DNA from: Beroe forskalii
Lineage: Eukaryota > Ctenophora > Nuda > Beroida > Beroidae
Assembly (NCBI GenBank): GCA_011033025.1
Contig: WFMF01000551.1
Coordinates: 37,888-101,887 of the forward strand
Length of the DNA stretch: 64,000 bases
Direction of reading: 5' to 3'
How positions within the stretch are numbered: the stretch's first letter is position 1; each line of letters starts with the position of its first letter. The position numbers and the translations under genes are program-made. The notes beneath the pieces were generated by a model. That model was given only the letters and a program-made list of their open reading frames with translations. It did not search any database and was not told the origin of the DNA. Shown one piece after another: positions 1 to 12,100 of this stretch.

Positions 1-560
1 CTGTGGTCTGAGATCGCAACTTCATGACATTATCATCATAAACTGTACATTCAAATAACTTATGGAAAACAGAGTCAGGTAGTATCCCACACTCCAAGCA
101 AATTGGAACATAAAGGGCTTTGTTGTATTTCAACACTGAAAAACTGAAATCTTGAAATCTTAAACAGTGTCCATGAATGAAGTCCATTGTGTTGGTGGTG
201 AAGTACCTTGAGCAACCCCTTGACAAAACTGGATATTTCAAGAGATTAGATATAGAAACAATGTCCTTTGATCTTTCTACGACATCTGAGAGGGGCTCTA
301 TTGAATATGGATCATTTTTTACAATAAGATCCATTTCTTTCTTGATATACATGTCCCACAAATAACATCTATAATCATGAATTTCACTCTCACTATAGTA
401 CAAGGCAGTGTCAGGCATGTCAATAAGTGAGATGGCATGTGCTGATTTTGGAACATTGAACAATTGTTTGTGATTGGATGAATTAAGTCTTGCATTAGTC
501 ATCCATTGCACGAATTTCTTTACCTCTGCCACTTGATAAAAGTACTGACTATAAGGGTGC
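1..560 (-). pseudogene. Retroelement polyprotein C-terminal fragment (runs off the window edge)
   Basis: The minus strand is open without a stop from about position 690 down to base 1. Below about 560 it reads as convincing protein: a helical, acidic stretch followed by a GHCLRF motif and then a zinc-knuckle-like C-x2-C-x8-H-x4-C pattern around CLECG and HKLFEC. A Gly-His motif followed by such a knuckle is typical of the region downstream of the reverse transcriptase in several LINE families. No reverse transcriptase core is visible because the window ends here, so the exact family is open. The part of the open frame above 560 overlaps a better-supported coding remnant on the plus strand and is probably chance. 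Assignment to a retroelement is inference from motif order. Confidence 0.45.
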
Positions 561-1295
561 TGAACAAGGAGGAGTTCAGGGATGCCATCAGACTTAGGTA
601 CAGCTGGCAGATTCCCAACATACCAGCATTTTGTGTTTGTGGAAAGAAGAATTATGTAGACCACACTTAAATTTGTAAAAATGGTGGCTGGCTACTTAAT
701 CTTCAGACACAACAGGGTCTGCGACACAAATGCTGTGTTTTTGAGGGAAGTCTGTCAGGACATTAAGACTGAGCCAGAACTGATCCCAATTTAGTCTAGT
801 CAGACAATCCTAGGGAATATGGAAGAGAGGGCACGCCTCGACATTTCTGCTCGAGGGCTTTGGGGACCTTTCCAGAAGACGATGTTTGATGTCAGAATCT
901 TCCATCCAAACGCTGACTCAAACAAGGGCTGTGACATCAAGTCAGTATACACACAACATGAGAACATCAAGAGGAAAGACTACAAACAGCGGGTAATACA
1001 GGTTGAGAAGTTCAGCTTCACACCTCTTGTGTACAGCACATCAGGAGGAATGGCTCCTCAGGCACAGGTCTTTCATGAGAGGATTGCAGAACTCATAGCA
1101 GCAAAAACCAATGAGGAATATCGAGATGTGGTCAGTATGATGAGGACAAAACTGTCATTTGAACTACTGAAAAGTGTGCTTGTGTCAGTGAGAAGATCTA
1201 GGGGCAAATCCTCTCACACACGCGAAATCCCAATTTCAGAAGTGTCGTTCAACCTCATCCCAGATGGATTAAGCAGGGATTTTACCTTTTCTTAA
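561..1295 (+). pseudogene. Decayed retroelement fragment: CCHC-like knuckle plus nuclease-like C-terminal domain
   Basis: Reading the plus strand across at least one stop and one frameshift gives [14 protein letters not shown], then a knuckle-like [11 protein letters not shown], then a segment with VCDTNAVFLREVC. The intact last part (819-1295, 158 residues) contains RLDISARGLWGPF and FDVRIFHPNAD and ends in a conserved-looking SFTPLVYSTSGG region. I recognise this order (knuckle, spacer, D-containing strand, FDVR strand) from mobile-element proteins common in cnidarian, sponge and fish genomes. The D...D-x-R spacing suggests a restriction-like (PD-(D/E)XK) nuclease fold, but that is inference. 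The stop within the knuckle and the shift near 705 mark it as dead. A second, shorter relic of the same family lies at 49.9-50.1 kb. Confidence 0.55.
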
Positions 1296-3400
1296 CGTCT
1301 TAAGGGTGTATGTTTTATTGTTTTGTCATCCCATTTTTCTATTTGAGCGAATGAACTGAAAATCTATATTTTTACTTGATATTATTGTTCAATGTTGGTC
1401 GATATAAACTAAGAAGCGAAATGTCAGATGTTGATAAGCCCAATTTAGGCATTTGATAATTGGTGGATTTGGGACTTCTTATCCAGAAACTCTTCTTTGT
1501 AGAACAAATACAGTCATCTTTGTAGTCAAGCCAAAAACCAAAGATATGTGGATTCCACAACAAAATCATTGATTAGATCCAGCCTTTTCTTTCCAACTGA
1601 GAACAATTTGTAGTGCTCAATGGTTTTCACTTGAAAATTGCTGTTGTGTACCTCAGGTAAGTTTTCTAGGACAACTGCTGCTTATCCTGTTCATAAATGA
1701 TCTGAAACAAAATAATAGTGCTTTCCTCCGACCTCCAAGATGAATTCCTTTGCTAATGACTCACAAGTTTTCAAACAGATTGGCTTTTTTTAAGACTGCG
1801 TGTTGATTCAGGATGATTTGTTCAGAATTCTGTGCTGGTCAGCAGTCATGTGCAAACAACCATGAAACTCCATGAATAAAATTTTGAACTTTTAAACCAA
1901 CTCCACAATTGGAGAAGCTATTTCCTTGAAAGCAGCTTTTGTGTTTTAAACTTTATTCCTAAGGAAAAGACAAAATTAAGGAAAAGACAAAATTTTATTT
2001 AACTCAAACAATTTTACAAATATTCATATAAATATACCATGGAATTACTTTGTAGTTAATAAATTATAGTTATTGTAATATATTACTTCCTCGGATTTAA
2101 GATTATATACATCATGAAATTTATGAAATAAGCTTTTTATATAATATATCCACATTTCTTTTGAAATCAAAATACTTGGACATGTTCCGTTATGGCTAGT
2201 AGGGTTGGATATTGTGGGATCTTGGGGTGGAAAAATGCCAAAGAAGTTTCCAAAAGATAACAAATTAGATTTATGATTGCATAATAGTTCACATTTTAAT
2301 AACACAATAAAGCAAGATTCTGATGAGTTAGATGTCTCATTGGTCCTATTTCTTTTTATGAGAGTATCTACTGTATAGCAGACGAAGGTTTAAAGGGGGT
2401 CAAGGACTAGCCATAACTTTTTACAACCATAGTAGAATTTAGCTTTTGTATTTTCTAGGGCCCATAAAATTCATACAAAGTGGTATTATTATCAGTTCTG
2501 GAAGAGTGGTCAAGGTCACCATTTAATTAAGTCGAAGAGTCTACCATTGTCAATAAAATTTGTCAATATACTGGCCAGTGGCCAAGATAGTGGGAGAGGG
2601 AGAAAATTTATTTACATACCTTGCCAATCTCAGTGTTGAGTATGGAGAATGCGGGTAATTTCTTACCTTCTGCACCACCAAAGCACTTACTGATTGGTAT
2701 AATAAGATGAGCAACGATAATGCAACTGGATGTAGCTTATAATTACTAGAGGGTCAGATTAAAGTGCAGGTGACAATTACATGCAGACTTGTAAAGTCCT
2801 TCATAGGTTCTTCCAGAGCTGGTGTTGTTTTGATTCGATTTTTTATTTTGTTGACATCATCTTACAAATTGTTAAGTGATACGCAAACATGATACATAGT
2901 AATAAAAACTTTTTCAAAGTACCTAGATAAAAAGTGAGCACTCACGCTGCATGGTTACATGCCTATCACATAGTCCACATATTGGTATGGTGGCTGATCA
3001 CATGCACAAACACACACAAACATACTGATGCTTACCTAAGAGAGTTGTTACAACAGTGTTTTGGTCAAAAGCATTGATATCTGGTAACATCAAAAAGGTG
3101 ATTTGTTACTGGAAAGTGATGTAACTATGGTATTTTACTTCCACAGTCCCAACATCATTTCCAAAATTTCGCAAAGAGAGGTTTGTCAATTCTTAGGTAA
3201 TGATATCTATGTTACAAAATTTTGAACTTTTATACTTTCATTTGGTGAAAATCAAAATTCATAGGATACCACTCAAGCTCATTGTGATCATTTTGCATCA
3301 CCAGAAGTGATTTTTTAAGTTTTCCCTTGATTGAGTCAAATTCGATGTCATCAATGGGTTTGTCTCTGAAAAATGTTTTTAGAATTTTGTTCCAGAGTGG
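1296..3400. other. Gene-free, AT-rich stretch
   Basis: No frame on either strand shows family motifs or a plausible exon chain. The short open frames here are unremarkable. Near 1990 a short direct repeat (aaggaaaagacaaaatt) occurs twice. I see no other structure. Confidence 0.5.
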
Positions 3401-3404
3401 AGTT

Positions 3405-3800
3405 GCAGTGCGTAGGTGTGTGTACGCGCCGCGCGCTTCCCTACTGGGGAAGCGCGCCGCGCGAGCCACACAGGGATATACGTGTTTAGCAATAAACTTT
3501 ACAACACTACTTTATACAATCAAATTTGAGGTTGATGACGGAGTAGAATTACGAAAATATTCCCGATGTCAGTTTATTAAAATCAGAATTATTAATTAAA
3601 ATCAGCTTCTTTTAATCTTTTATTTTGTCGCAGAGACTATAATCAATAATCATCATTAATCAGCAGTTTTTGTGAAATGAAAGTATGCTTTCATTGTTGA
3701 TTGTGCGCGCACAAAATGAAAGCATTTTTTCATCGTGCGCGCACTTGCTAAACACGTATATCCCTGCATGAGGCTCGCGCACCTATGCGGGCTTAGGAAT
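3405..3800. repeat. GC-rich hairpin module with inverted flanks
   Basis: A GC-rich hairpin lies at about 3426-3462 (cgcgcttccc, loop, ggggaagcgcg). It is followed by the phrase cagggatatacgtgtttagc at 3470-3490, which recurs inverted at about 3748-3770. The phrase cacctatgcgggcttaggaa is also present near 3780. The same hairpin plus cacctatgcgggcttaggaa occurs at 48.63-48.69 kb, and ttttgctaaacacgtatg recurs near 43.56 kb. Between the inverted phrases, 3480-3560 resembles the core of the 325-bp hairpin at 42.76-43.08 kb. This suggests fragments of one dispersed foldback family. Confidence 0.55.
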
Positions 3801-4880
3801 AAGGGCACAAAATGAAAGCATGCTTTCATGTCGTGCGCGCACAAGATGAAAGCATGCTTTCATCGTGCGCGCACAAAATGAAAGCATGCTTTCATCGTGC
3901 GCGCACAAAATGAAAGCATGCTTTCATCGTGCACGCACAAAATGAAAGGATGCTTTCACATTTCATCGTAAGCGCACAAAATTTAAATGAAAGCACATGC
4001 TCTCATCGTGCGCGCACATGATGAAAGCATGCTCTCATCGTGCGCGCACAAGATGAAAGCATGCTTTCATTGTGCGCGCACAAGCCACAAAATGAAAGCA
4101 TGCTTTCATCGTGCGCGCGCGCAAAAATAAAAGCATGCTTTCATCGTGCGCGCAAAAAATGAGAGCATGCTTTCATCGTGTGCGCACAAAATGAGAGCAT
4201 GCTTTCATCGTGCGCGCACAAAATGAAATCATGCTTTCATCGTGCGCGCACAAAATTAAAGTATGCTTTCATCATGCGCACACAAAATGAAAGCATACTT
4301 TCATCGTGCGCACACAAAATGAAAGCATGCTTTCATCGTGCGCGCAGTCGCGCACAAGATGAAAGCATGCTTTCATCGTGCGCGCACAAAATGAAAGCAT
4401 GCTTTCATCGTGCGCGCACAAAATGAAAGCATGCTTTCATCGTGCGCACAAAATGAAAGCATGCTTTCATCGTGCGCGCACAAAATGAAAGCATCCTTTC
4501 ATCGTGCGCGCACAAGATGGAAGCATGCTTTCATCATGATCATGTGCGAAAAAATGAAAGCATGCTTTCATCTTGCAGCGCACACAAAATGAAAGTATGA
4601 TTTCATCTTGCGCGAACAAATTGAACGTATGCTTTCATCTTGCACGAACAAAATGCAAGCATGCTTTTATCTTGCACGAACAAAATGCAAGCATGCTTTT
4701 ATCTTGCACGAACAAAATGCAAGCATGCGTTTAATCTTCAATCTTGCACGAACAAAATGCAAGCATGCTTTTATCGTGCGTGCACAAAAAGAAAAAGCAT
4801 GCTTTCATCGTGAGCGCACAAAATGAAAGCATGCTTTCATCGTAGGCGCACAAAATGAAAGCATACTTTCAGTTTGCAAC
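3679..4880. repeat. 32-bp tandem array with palindromic units (about 35 copies)
   Basis: The unit is about 32 bp and consists of two perfect palindromes: an 18-mer atgaaagcatgctttcat and a decamer gtgcgcgcac, joined by short spacers. The array therefore reads nearly the same on both strands. Copies are almost identical from 3840 to 4560. They become degenerate from 4560 to 4880, where the decamer changes to forms such as ttgcacgaac. Open frames through it give repetitive Met/Cys/Phe/Arg-rich peptides that I treat as by-products. The alternating purine-pyrimidine core could adopt Z-form DNA and the 18-mer could extrude as a cruciform; both are inference. Confidence 0.9.
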
Positions 4881-5552
4881 TTTCATAGCATTTTGCATTC
4901 ATCAGCTATCTTCATCTTGTACACCACAATGAAATTGAATATTGCTTCAATCTTTCAGATCGTGTACACTGTACAAACAATGCGATGATGTTGTCGATTG
5001 TAATACTGTTAATCGTGCAGTGACGTGCATTCGATAAAATTAATGAAAGCATGATTATAAAAAAATAATCAGTTGAGCTTACAACTTCAGGTGCGCTTTT
5101 TACACACTCTGAAAGTTGAAGGTGTTGGCACAAGGTAAAAGTAAAATCTGTATGATAAGAATTTGAAGTCAAAATGTGCAACCAACGTCACTAAATGTCA
5201 AACTTATCAGCACTCGCTTAACTTTTAACTTGATCAAAAATAAAACAAGCGACTGCTTATCAATACTTGGACTCCAAGTATTAATTACAAGGATTTTAAT
5301 AATTTCAGTAAAATTTCAATTTCATGCAACTTAGAAAAATACGACAGAAAATCCATTATCTGATGTCACGGCAGCATAGGATTAGGATTGGGGTCCCGGA
5401 GAAATTGAATATGATAATATTGATACCGTGGAAACATTAAAATAAATACGACATAAAAGCTATTAAATCTGATGTCACAGCGGCATAGGGTCGGGGCCCA
5501 GGAGTATGAAGTCATTCAAGGCCCATTTTATTTCCAGTTCCACTATAATTGT
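4881..5552. other. Spacer downstream of the glycosyltransferase gene
   Basis: No gene is seen. A degenerate direct duplication of about 110 bp period is visible between 5340 and 5510: two copies of ctgatgtcac followed by ggcataggg or gcataggatt and a gggtcccgg or ggggcccagg segment. The 3' untranslated region of the glycosyltransferase gene should lie at its right end. Confidence 0.4.
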
Positions 5553-7531
5553 TCAACAAGGTGGCCTCCTTAACTTTCTAACATAATATAAAAACAGCCT
5601 TAAAGTCCTGGATAAAATCACCTTACAAACGTTTATTAGAAGAGTCAAAAGTATAAAGCCAAAAGTCATCAAGTCAATATTATAGAAATCGATAAGATGA
5701 CTTAACCCTTTGGGCAAGGCGCGGTACTTGTCCTTAACCTTGCCAAACAAAACCAACTTCCTCACATGATACCCAACCAAGTCCTCCTGCGTTACAGGCG
5801 ACAACTTCTGGAGATCCACGGACCTTTCCATCCGACTCCTAATCTGGAGAGAGTCCCTGAAAGTCTCATTGAGAACCTGACTTATCCGGTCCTCTGATAA
5901 ATCCTCCTTAGTAAGGATGACCCCGTGTCCATTGAACTGTACGATGTTGCTGATCATGGGTTGTTCTCCGTAAAGCGGCACGCAGATCAGAGGCACTGCG
6001 TGGTAGATGGCTTCCAGACGGGCGTTGTTACCACAGCTGGAGATGAAGACGGATATCAGACCACTCCTCAGCAGGGCTTTCTGGGGGATCCACTTCTCCA
6101 GCAGTACGTTGTTTCGTTCTACGACTGAGAGAGGGCTATGGGTTACATCTAGAAGTAGAGCAATCATCATCAAGTGATCCAGTGAGATACATCTAGATGC
6201 AGGAATGGTCAATTGGAAAATTGATGAATCAATAATGAAACTGGAAAATGGTACTGTGAAGCAGAGAGTGGATCATGATCATCAAGGGGGGATGGAGATT
6301 TTGGGCCAGATAAGGTGGGTGGGGGTTGCCCTAATTTCAATGATTCTGGGAGGACTTGGACAGAAGGGGGGAGTTGAAAAGTTCAGGGGAATTGGACCAA
6401 GGATGAAGCTGTGTCAGTGTGTCAAGGGTGAGGTGATTTTGATGATTATGATATACCTGGTTGGCTTCCCCCAGCAGAAATGATGATCTTTATGTCCAAA
6501 GCTTGGGCTGCCCGAACGAAAGCTTGATACATAGTCCGCTTGTACTTATTTTGACGAGAGAAACTACCGAATGACAAATACACGGTTTTCTTGGCGTCCT
6601 TCCCCAGGAATGTAGCTATGTGACGGGGTAAAGGTTTCTTGTATTCATTGGGATCCCCGAACCCAATGGTCCCAATGTTAACCACACTGGGTGGTAGAAG
6701 GAAGGGAAAGGAGAAGGTGGTAGCATCGTTCACAAAGAATGTATCAATCTGATGGGATAGTTCTGATAGAGAGGAAATGTTGTGATCCTCAAGGTATGGT
6801 CGGAATATTTCTTCAAGCTCTAAAGCGAATGGAAACTGTACCACCATTTCGAAGAAAGTCTTCACCTTCTGAATGAAACCCACCTTCCCTTCAAAATCTA
6901 ACCCTGAAAAAGTACTTGGCTCCCGGTTGAAGCTTATCGGCAGATTGTGGACTAACTTAGGTAGAATATAAGAGAGTTCAGGAGTCACCATTACCATTGG
7001 AATGTCTTTAGCTCCAAGCAGGCCTGCCCAGACTCCTCTTTCTTCAGCTATAATGGCCTTAAAATCTAGTTCTTTAAGAAGACTTTGCCACTGACTGCTC
7101 ATGAAGAACTTTAGGGATTGTTGGTAGAAGGAGAGCACAGCTTTACTGCAGTCTTTAACCCCCAAAGTAGACGCCATGACCTTGTCTGTGTGGACTGAGA
7201 GAAGGGCAGCCACGCAGTCCTCAATCTGGAACTCAGACTTAGCATGCTCCTCAATAAGTTCAGCAGAGAAGAGAGGATGCTCGTCAGTCACTGTCAGAGG
7301 CATGGTTATCACATGGAGGTTCTCATTGGAAGTATCCCACGCTACTCGGGACTCCCTGGTCAAGCTAACCAGGGTTACGTTGAAGCCTTGGTGAGACAGA
7401 ACCTTACTCACTTCCAGCATGAAGAACATGTGACTGCCTCCAATCGGGCAGAACGTCAGAACATTGGTGGTCTTTGACATGAGAGCTGATTTTGCCAGAA
7501 GAGCAAATAGGAATGCCGAGCCAAATCTCAT
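5553..7531 (-). CDS. Membrane UDP-glycosyltransferase (UGT/GT1 family), two exons
   Basis: Exon 1 is 7531-6457 and exon 2 is 6124-5553. The intron (6456-6125) has a GTATAT donor and a CTCTCTCAG acceptor, and the phase is kept. The product is about 548 residues, usual for animal UGTs. It would transfer a sugar from a UDP-sugar to a lipophilic acceptor in the ER lumen. A hydrophobic signal follows Met at 7531, then GGSHMFF (position of the usual acceptor-site His), the inter-domain VYLSFGSF strand, and the donor-binding signature around EKWIPQKALLRSGL and SSCGNNARLEAIYHAVP. A C-terminal membrane segment (LMTFGFILLTLLINVC) ends in a basic tail (RKLRRPPC). In most animal UGTs the signature reads HCG or HGG and ends in DQ; here the His is Ser and the Asp is Glu (GEQP). 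Upstream in-frame Met codons as far as 7669 would add 46 residues before the signal, so I prefer 7531. Confidence 0.85.
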
Positions 7532-9166
7532 ACTGCTACTGACGATGTAGCACGTTCCTGTCCTGAGTATAACACGTTTTGTAATACCAATAGATGAATG
7601 GGCAGACCCGAATGGAGTGAGATGGTCAGAGATCCGATCTACAGATAATGGAAACCACGTTTGCGTCACTAAAATGATTTTAAAAAGTATTACGACTCAA
7701 CAATATTATTATGAGAAGATTGATTCCTGCGTGTTTATTGTTACGAAATATAAGTGGCCTTTTATCTTTAAAAGAGGCATGGAAACACTGACGTAGTCAA
7801 TGAACTTTTCTATTGTTTAATCACCTCAATCCATACAATGCTTGCTTCATAAGATTATAGCATATGATAAGAAAAGTGAGAAACAACCTATGAGGCCAAG
7901 TACAACGTTACGTGATGCTAAGGCAAACAAAAAGCGAAAGCAAATGAAAGTTTAACTTTTTGCCCGCGGATTCAAAGTTCTAAAGTTCTACCCGAGTTGA
8001 AAGTACCACGTGAACCAGAGTGTAAGTTTTAAGTAGCTGAACAAGGTTTGACAGCTTTCACTCGTGTGACGTAAATGAGCCACGTATATGCGTGATTGTA
8101 CAGCTACAAAGTACAACGACCAGTGTTTAAACGACTAATGAGGCATCAGCCTCAACCGATAAGTCACGTACATAGCAACGTTTACAAAAGGTTTCATTCT
8201 CCAGAACTCAAGAATTCAAATAGGTTTACAAATTCGCAATAAATTAAAAGTGAAATATTACAAATACCAGGTCTCAGCAGCAGTATGCGGATGATTAAAA
8301 TTAATTCTAAATACAAACAATTAATCTGTTTTCGTCCTAGCAGGAGGACGTATATCACAGCTAACTATGCTCAAGGCAGAATCAAAAACTGAACAGCTCA
8401 AAAAGTTCAGAATATAGACTTCAGATCGACTACATTAATTGATTAATTAACGATTCGTTAAAGTTATAATATCAATTTTTCAATGTTGTCATTATTTCGA
8501 CATTATGATTTTTTCTTTTCAATTTTATTCCATTTAATTTATTTCATAAATATTAGCGTTCTTTTTTGTTGTTCGTTCCTCAAAGTTAATAAAATTAAAT
8601 ATTACTCTGAAAGTATCTGTTATTAATTAAGAAATTCCTCAAATTAAATCAAGAAAACAATGATTTCGAATCACTGCCAAGAAAAATCCAGGAAAATGGC
8701 GGGGGATAAAAAAGCCTACTTCGCACTTGCATCTACTAATGTAGAGATGGCCTTTTTAAGCCGAAAAGCCTACAAAAGCAAAAGTAAACACTAAAATTCT
8801 ACTATATCGCTTACAGCTATATAGCATGAGCAATGAATATTGATGTAGCTATATAGTTTTAAGAAAGTTATAATATTACTAGAAAATGAACTAAAAACTA
8901 ACCAATGGGACGCTACGATCAGAGCAGCAGGAATGAGGAATTGTAACTTTCTGAGAAACTTAATTATTTTTAATTATCCATTTTGCGACTATCCATTGTT
9001 TTTCTGCGAAAATGATTAAAAATGGTATAAAAAGATATAGTGGATTTAACTATTTGATAACCGAAACAAAAATGTCCGTCTTGAAATCACGTGCTACAAA
9101 TACCGCGTTGCCCCTAACGCGTGAGGTACCATGGCAATACTCCAATAAGGGAGCAGGAAGGTGTCC
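7532..9166. other. Spacer between UGT and the TDRD7-like gene
   Basis: AT-rich sequence with no exon-like open frame or recognisable motif on either strand. The promoter of the minus-strand glycosyltransferase should be at its left end and the 3' untranslated region of the Tudor gene at its right end. I see no clear TATA box or repeat. Confidence 0.4.
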
Positions 9167-12100
9167 TCATTTGGGCGGCCGGGTAGCGTGCCCCTTTTCC
9201 ACCATCAGGTTTGAGATGTACACATCAACTTCAGAACTTGTGTCTATGATGCTGAAAAGAAGGGAACATTTTTGGCATGGAAAATCAAAAATTTGTTAGA
9301 TGCAAATTCTGTTCATTTTCAGTTTATTGCATCAATTCAAACTGAGTTTCATAACCACCAAGAGTACTGCTATCATTTAACAAATGAAGATATTTCTTGA
9401 GCATCGGCTAGATGAAAATTCACCCCGAATCTGTGTATTTTAAGGTCTGAAAATGCGTTGTACTTACTGCATCCAGAGAATCTGAGTCTTGGGATCCTGC
9501 TCGACGACTCTGACCCAGACCAGCTTCTCGGAAACCGCAGTAGAGAAGAACTGCCTCGCCTCGCTGCTCCAATCCTCAGCGTTCTGCAAGGGCGTCACTC
9601 CTGCGAGGAGACAAAAAGATTACGGAGAGAGCTGCTACCGCCATTTACAGAGAGGTGGTTCTAGAAGAACAAAGTGATAATATATGGGTACGTAATTCAA
9701 AGATATATTTGAAAAAAAAGGTTAATTATGCTGCATAATTTTCAAAATGTCGAGCATTATTCAGAAAACTCAAAGTGCATTTTTCTTCGAACTCAAGTTT
9801 TCCAAATCTGTTGTGCATTAATCCTCCAAGCTCACAGAACTTAGATGCATACACCAGTGTATTAGCTGGCCCTACTAACCATGGATGTCCCGATGCAAAT
9901 TCCCTGGCTCTGCACTTATACTGCACACTACACGTGCAATAAAACCAGGCGAGTGGGACTACAGACCCCATTAAGGAGGGGAGGACCCACCCTCGTTTTC
10001 AAAATCCACCTTGAAAAATTTCCGGGGGGGGGGATAAAAGTAAACCTCACACCAAATTACGACCCCAATCACCCACTCTTACCAACGAGAGCTGCCCGGC
10101 ACGCTTGTATGGGTATTTCAGCGAACTTCTTCACCAGGGGCCTAAGACTGGTAACAGGTACTGTCTGGATGTCTCCGTAATCCAGCATAGAGCACTGCGT
10201 CGTCTGAAGAAGGGGGAGGTTACAGTGGAGATGTTTGTAGATAATGAGAGGAGAATACTGAAGAGAAGTTGAAATGATAGTGAAGAGTAACAGGTTGAGA
10301 ATTTATTACCAATCAATAATTTCAGATGGGATTAATGTTAGTCAATTGATTTCAGAGACAATAACCCCCAATTAACGTTAGCCAATTAACGTCATAGTCC
10401 GTTAAAGGCTCTTATTTCAGTAGTGGAAATAGTAGCTCTGAGAGTGATGTAACTAAGTAAACGCCAAATTGCGCGTCCTTCCCGACAACATCAACTATAT
10501 CCTAACTATAGGCACCAACATACGACCTTATGACCTTATCATTTTTCACTTTTACAATTTTATCCGTCAGGGACAATCGCCACCGCTCTATAAATTACTA
10601 CCGTGCATGAGTAGGTGGAAGTAGACCTAGAAAAAAACCTGGATTCATTTGACCTCAATGCGAAACTTAGAGTGACCAATAAAGATAGGATGAAAGGGGT
10701 CTTTCCCGGAAAAAGTTGGGTACGAGGTTCCCGGAGGCCGGAAATTGGGCTAATCGGTGGTTTTTAAGTTTGTTCTCGGTTCCTTTTCATTTGAATGAAA
10801 TATGCAAAAAATACGGCATTTTTTGAGAATATTACCGAACAATCCGGAGTCTAAAAATAAACACTTCGACCGCTCCAATTAGCCCTGTTTCAAGACCGTA
10901 TAGAGACACCAATTTTACGTCGTATTCCGACAAAATGAACGTAACTTGACTACTGAAAAAGACGACGTTCTGAAAGTTTTTCGGGAACATGAACGAAATG
11001 TGACGTCAAAGGCACGCAATGCGAACATATATCTGATTTATAAAGGTAAGGACTGCCAGATACATTCCATTTCAAGCTTAGCACGACACTATACCTACCT
11101 AGATGTACGTATTATAACGTACTATTTCTGGGAGTAGGAATACGCTTCTTTCTCCGATCTAGGGAGGAAGAGGTCTCGTGTGCGCGCAGTAGGCTCTGCT
11201 TAGTGACGTCATTATCAGGGCTTAACATGGTGAGTTGGTGACGTTTACCCTGCTGCTTTTCATCCGATAAAAGATCCTCCGGAGGAAGAAAAGTCTGACC
11301 GAGTTTACATGATGGTAATTGTTACAGCGGGGTCATTAGCCCGATACCCTGGACAGCCGGGCGTATTGTTATAGCCATTCCTTGAAGAACGGCTTAACAT
11401 CACGCCAATTTACATATTATCAAGTAAGTATATATATTATAAGTGAAGCGATTAATAAGGATAGAAGGTAGAGTGGCGATGTGATGGCCGCACCGGCCAC
11501 TGGTTGCCCTCCATTGCCTTGATACGTTCACACTGCGAAGTTTAAGTGTTCTATAGTTATATTATATATTTTCTAAGTGTAAGTAACTTCAGGATCTTTG
11601 CCTTGATAAGTACGTCACTTTCCTTTGTTTATATTATCCTAGATTGTACAAGCGTTGCTATTTGCTGCAACAAATATTAGGAATATGTCAATTATTATTT
11701 GCTCTACAGCTTCTTCAGAGTCATGTTTCGCCCATATGATCAGTATGATATTGGTGTGACGACAGATCCGAACTACTGAGAAAGATGAATATAAGTTTCA
11801 AATGAGAAATGAGGGAAAAAAATTCGGGAGATATTTTCGACGGCAGTTCCGAGTAGAGTATTATTAGGCTAGAATTTAAGGTGGAAACGTTGGGAGTTAA
11901 AATTTCAGAGAAATTAAAGGAGAGAAAAGGTATCAACTTATATCTTCCGGATTAGGTTCATTATGTCGGAGAGAGTTTCAATAATTTCTGTCGTATACAC
12001 CCGTATATTGATTGAAATGCAAATATGACTTTGAGTTCAATTAAGCATGTAATTCAAGCAGTAGCCGATAAATTTCAATTTTAAAAGTGACATTTTAATA

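Noticed and set aside
3656-4826. Several Met/Cys/Arg/Phe-rich open frames in the palindromic array
   Set aside because: They are read through the 32-bp repeat, which is open in several frames on both strands. No initiation context or domain.
3679-4880. Resemblance to a CRISPR array
   Set aside because: There are no unique spacers: the units are contiguous and the spacers are the same in every copy. The host is eukaryotic.
10946-11137. 63-residue frame on the plus strand
   Set aside because: No flanking splice pattern, no recognisable domain, and composition like the surrounding intron.
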